Below, piece by piece: positions 4,784 through 5,895 of a stretch of 5,895 bases of DNA. The stretch's first letter is position 1. Every line of letters begins with the position of its first letter. The notes under the pieces are model-generated. The model did not search any database. It worked only from the letters and a program-made list of their open reading frames with translations, and was not told the origin of the DNA. Location of the stretch: contig DAHVRS010000138.1 in NCBI GenBank assembly GCA_027322375.1, positions 1-5,895 on the forward strand. Direction: 5' to 3'. The position numbers were made by a program, and so were the translations under genes. This DNA is from Brachybacterium sp. (GTDB lineage Bacteria; Actinomycetota; Actinomycetes; Actinomycetales; Dermabacteraceae).

Positions 4784-5895
4784 TCAGCCGGCGCGGCGAC
4801 CGAAGAGGTGACCGCCGGCGAGCTCGAGGCGCGCGGGGACCTTCTCGAGATCCAGCAGCAGCACCTCGTTGCGGCCTGCGCGCACGAGCGGCGCGGGGAC
4901 GTAGAGGGTCTGCTGCGGGCCGATGCTCCAGTAGCGGCCCACGCAGAAGCCGTTGACGTAGGCGACGCCGTGGCCGGCGTCGGAGACATCGAGGAAGGTA
5001 TCGGCGGGCTCGGTCACGTCGAAGGTCGCACCGACGAGCACTGGGAGTGCCGGGGAGTCCCCGTCGGCCCCGCCGTCGGCGCTGTCGAGCAGGGCGGCGA
5101 GCTCCTCGCCCATGTCCTCGAGCGGCCAAGTGTCCACCTCCCAGTCGTTGAGGAAGCGGATCGTCTGCCACACGCCGCCGAGCACGCCCTTGCGCTCCCC
5201 GAGGCGAGGGCCGAAGTTCACCCGCCCCAGGCTCTCCACGAGGATGTCCACGCGCACGGTGCGCCTGCCTCCGCCGGGCAGGAGCTGCTCGGCGACGGGG
5301 GTGAGGTCCACGTCCGCAGGGTCAGTGGGGTTCTGCTCGTTGCCGACGACGCCCACGGGCGCAAGCGGGATCCCGTCGACGTAGACATAGGCGCGATCGT
5401 GCAGGTCGTAGAGCCGCAGCGGGGAGATCTGGAGCTGGCCGTCGCACTCGACTGCCGCGATCTCGATCTCGCGGGACAGGCGCATCATGCCGCGCTCGAG
5501 GCCCACGTCCTCGAAGGCGGGCGGGACGGGATGGACCTCGGCCGCGCGGGTGAAGCGCTCGGTGGGGCGCAGCGGGGCGACCTTCTCGAGGATGAGCTCT
5601 GCGGCAGGCAGGGTCGCGGGCTCAGCCTCCAGGCCCAGCTGCGCGAGGTGCTGTTCGAGCGGCGGCAGCTCGCGGTGAGGGGCGATGACCTCGCGGAAGG
5701 CGCGGAACTTATCGGTCAGCGCGCCGTTCTCCGCGATCGGGGCGTCATAGTCGTAGCTGGTGGTGGTGGGCTGGAGGGCGCCGTCGTGGTTGGCGCCGGC
5801 GCGCAGGCCGAAGTTGGTGCCGCCGTGGGCCATGTAGAAGTTCACGCTCATGCTCTGCGAGAGCATGTCGGCGAGCTCGCCGGCGGCGTTCTCCC
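4784..5895 (-). CDS. GH35 beta-galactosidase, C-terminal part (runs off the window edge)
   Basis: The visible 369 codons are the C-terminal part of a glycoside hydrolase family 35 enzyme, which releases terminal beta-linked galactose from galactosides. Seen: SVNFYMAHGGTNFG (visible residues 16-29), the hallmark segment at the end of the catalytic barrel, then TSYDYDAPI (45-53), a middle jelly-roll region with GRVNFGPRLGERKG, and a C-terminal galactose-binding-like domain with YVNGFCVGRYWSIGPQQTLY and VPAPLV. The two catalytic glutamates of the family lie before the SVN motif and so are outside the window. The frame stays open to base 5895, reading ENAAGELAD before the first internal Met at 5866, so that Met is not the start. 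Bacterial GH35 enzymes are near 580-600 residues, so about 220 residues are missing on the right. Whether it is secreted cannot be judged without the N-terminus. The stop at 4784-4786 is followed by a strong hairpin. Confidence 0.93.
   Translation of the reverse strand, partial: ENAAGELADMLSQSMSVNFYMAHGGTNFGLRAGANHDGALQPTTTSYDYDAPIAENGALTDKFRAFREVIAPHRELPPLEQHLAQLGLEAEPATLPAAELILEKVAPLRPTERFTRAAEVHPVPPAFEDVGLERGMMRLSREIEIAAVECDGQLQISPLRLYDLHDRAYVYVDGIPLAPVGVVGNEQNPTDPADVDLTPVAEQLLPGGGRRTVRVDILVESLGRVNFGPRLGERKGVLGGVWQTIRFLNDWEVDTWPLEDMGEELAALLDSADGGADGDSPALPVLVGATFDVTEPADTFLDVSDAGHGVAYVNGFCVGRYWSIGPQQTLYVPAPLVRAGRNEVLLLDLEKVPARLELAGGHLFGRRAG

Noticed and set aside
3834..4956. Two long plus-strand open frames (325 and 351 codons) covering the oxidoreductase start, the 79-residue gene and the gap
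   Set aside because: They are high-GC stop-poor frames opposite real minus-strand genes and show no recognisable domain.
4225..5171. Other minus-strand open frames (4225-4530, 4514-4750, 4686-5171)
   Set aside because: Arg/Pro/Ala-rich out-of-frame translations that overlap the GH35 gene, the 79-residue gene or the promoter; none has motifs or a convincing start.
1..5895. Search for CRISPR arrays, tRNA/rRNA genes, insertion sequences and defence or toxin-antitoxin systems
   Set aside because: No regularly spaced repeats, tRNA-like cloverleaf sequences, transposase motifs or known defence domains are visible in the window.

Overview
The window is very GC-rich, codes densely with G/C at third codon positions, and has an actinobacterial gene order. 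It most likely comes from the chromosome of an actinomycete in the Micrococcales. A Brachybacterium-like host is my guess from memory of similar loci, not something the sequence proves.

Left part (1-2406) is a zinc-starvation locus. A COG0523/CobW-like protein (minus strand, 76-1203) diverges from a five-gene ribosomal protein operon (plus strand, 1261-2406): rpmB (L28), rpmG (L33), rpsN (S14), rpmE2 (L31 type B) and rpmJ (L36). All five are the zinc-free ('C-minus') versions: only one cysteine occurs in the five proteins together. The 57-bp divergent region holds a Zur/Fur-type palindrome (1225-1245) that covers the -35 element and spacer of a good promoter (TTGACG, 17 bp, TAGTAT). That promoter should start the transcript at or within a couple of bases of the rpmB ATG, so rpmB is probably read from a leaderless mRNA. 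When zinc is scarce Zur would release the site, and these paralogues would replace zinc-containing ribosomal proteins. The CobW-like partner keeps a CxxC motif and the C-terminal domain but has lost the Walker A, switch and NKxD GTPase motifs.

Middle part (2407-3054) has no intact gene. It holds a decayed C-terminal piece of a PheA/TfdB-type FAD monooxygenase, recognisable from its HSPxGGQGM motif and a C-terminal RPDGYVA motif, with a frameshift between them.

Right part (3045-5895), all minus strand, is carbohydrate metabolism. It contains the C-terminal two thirds of a GH35 beta-galactosidase (running off the right edge), a strong hairpin terminator, then a separate transcription unit. That unit has its own promoter (4631-4659) and a LacI-like dyad over the predicted start point, followed by an unrecognised 79-residue protein and a Gfo/Idh/MocA-family NAD(P)-dependent sugar oxidoreductase. 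These genes plausibly serve uptake and breakdown of a galactoside, but the substrate cannot be read from the sequence.

I found no RNA genes, CRISPR array, insertion sequence or clear new defence or mobile system. The most interesting elements are the degenerate GTPase-like protein, the tight Zur/promoter/leaderless arrangement, and the small unknown gene before the oxidoreductase.
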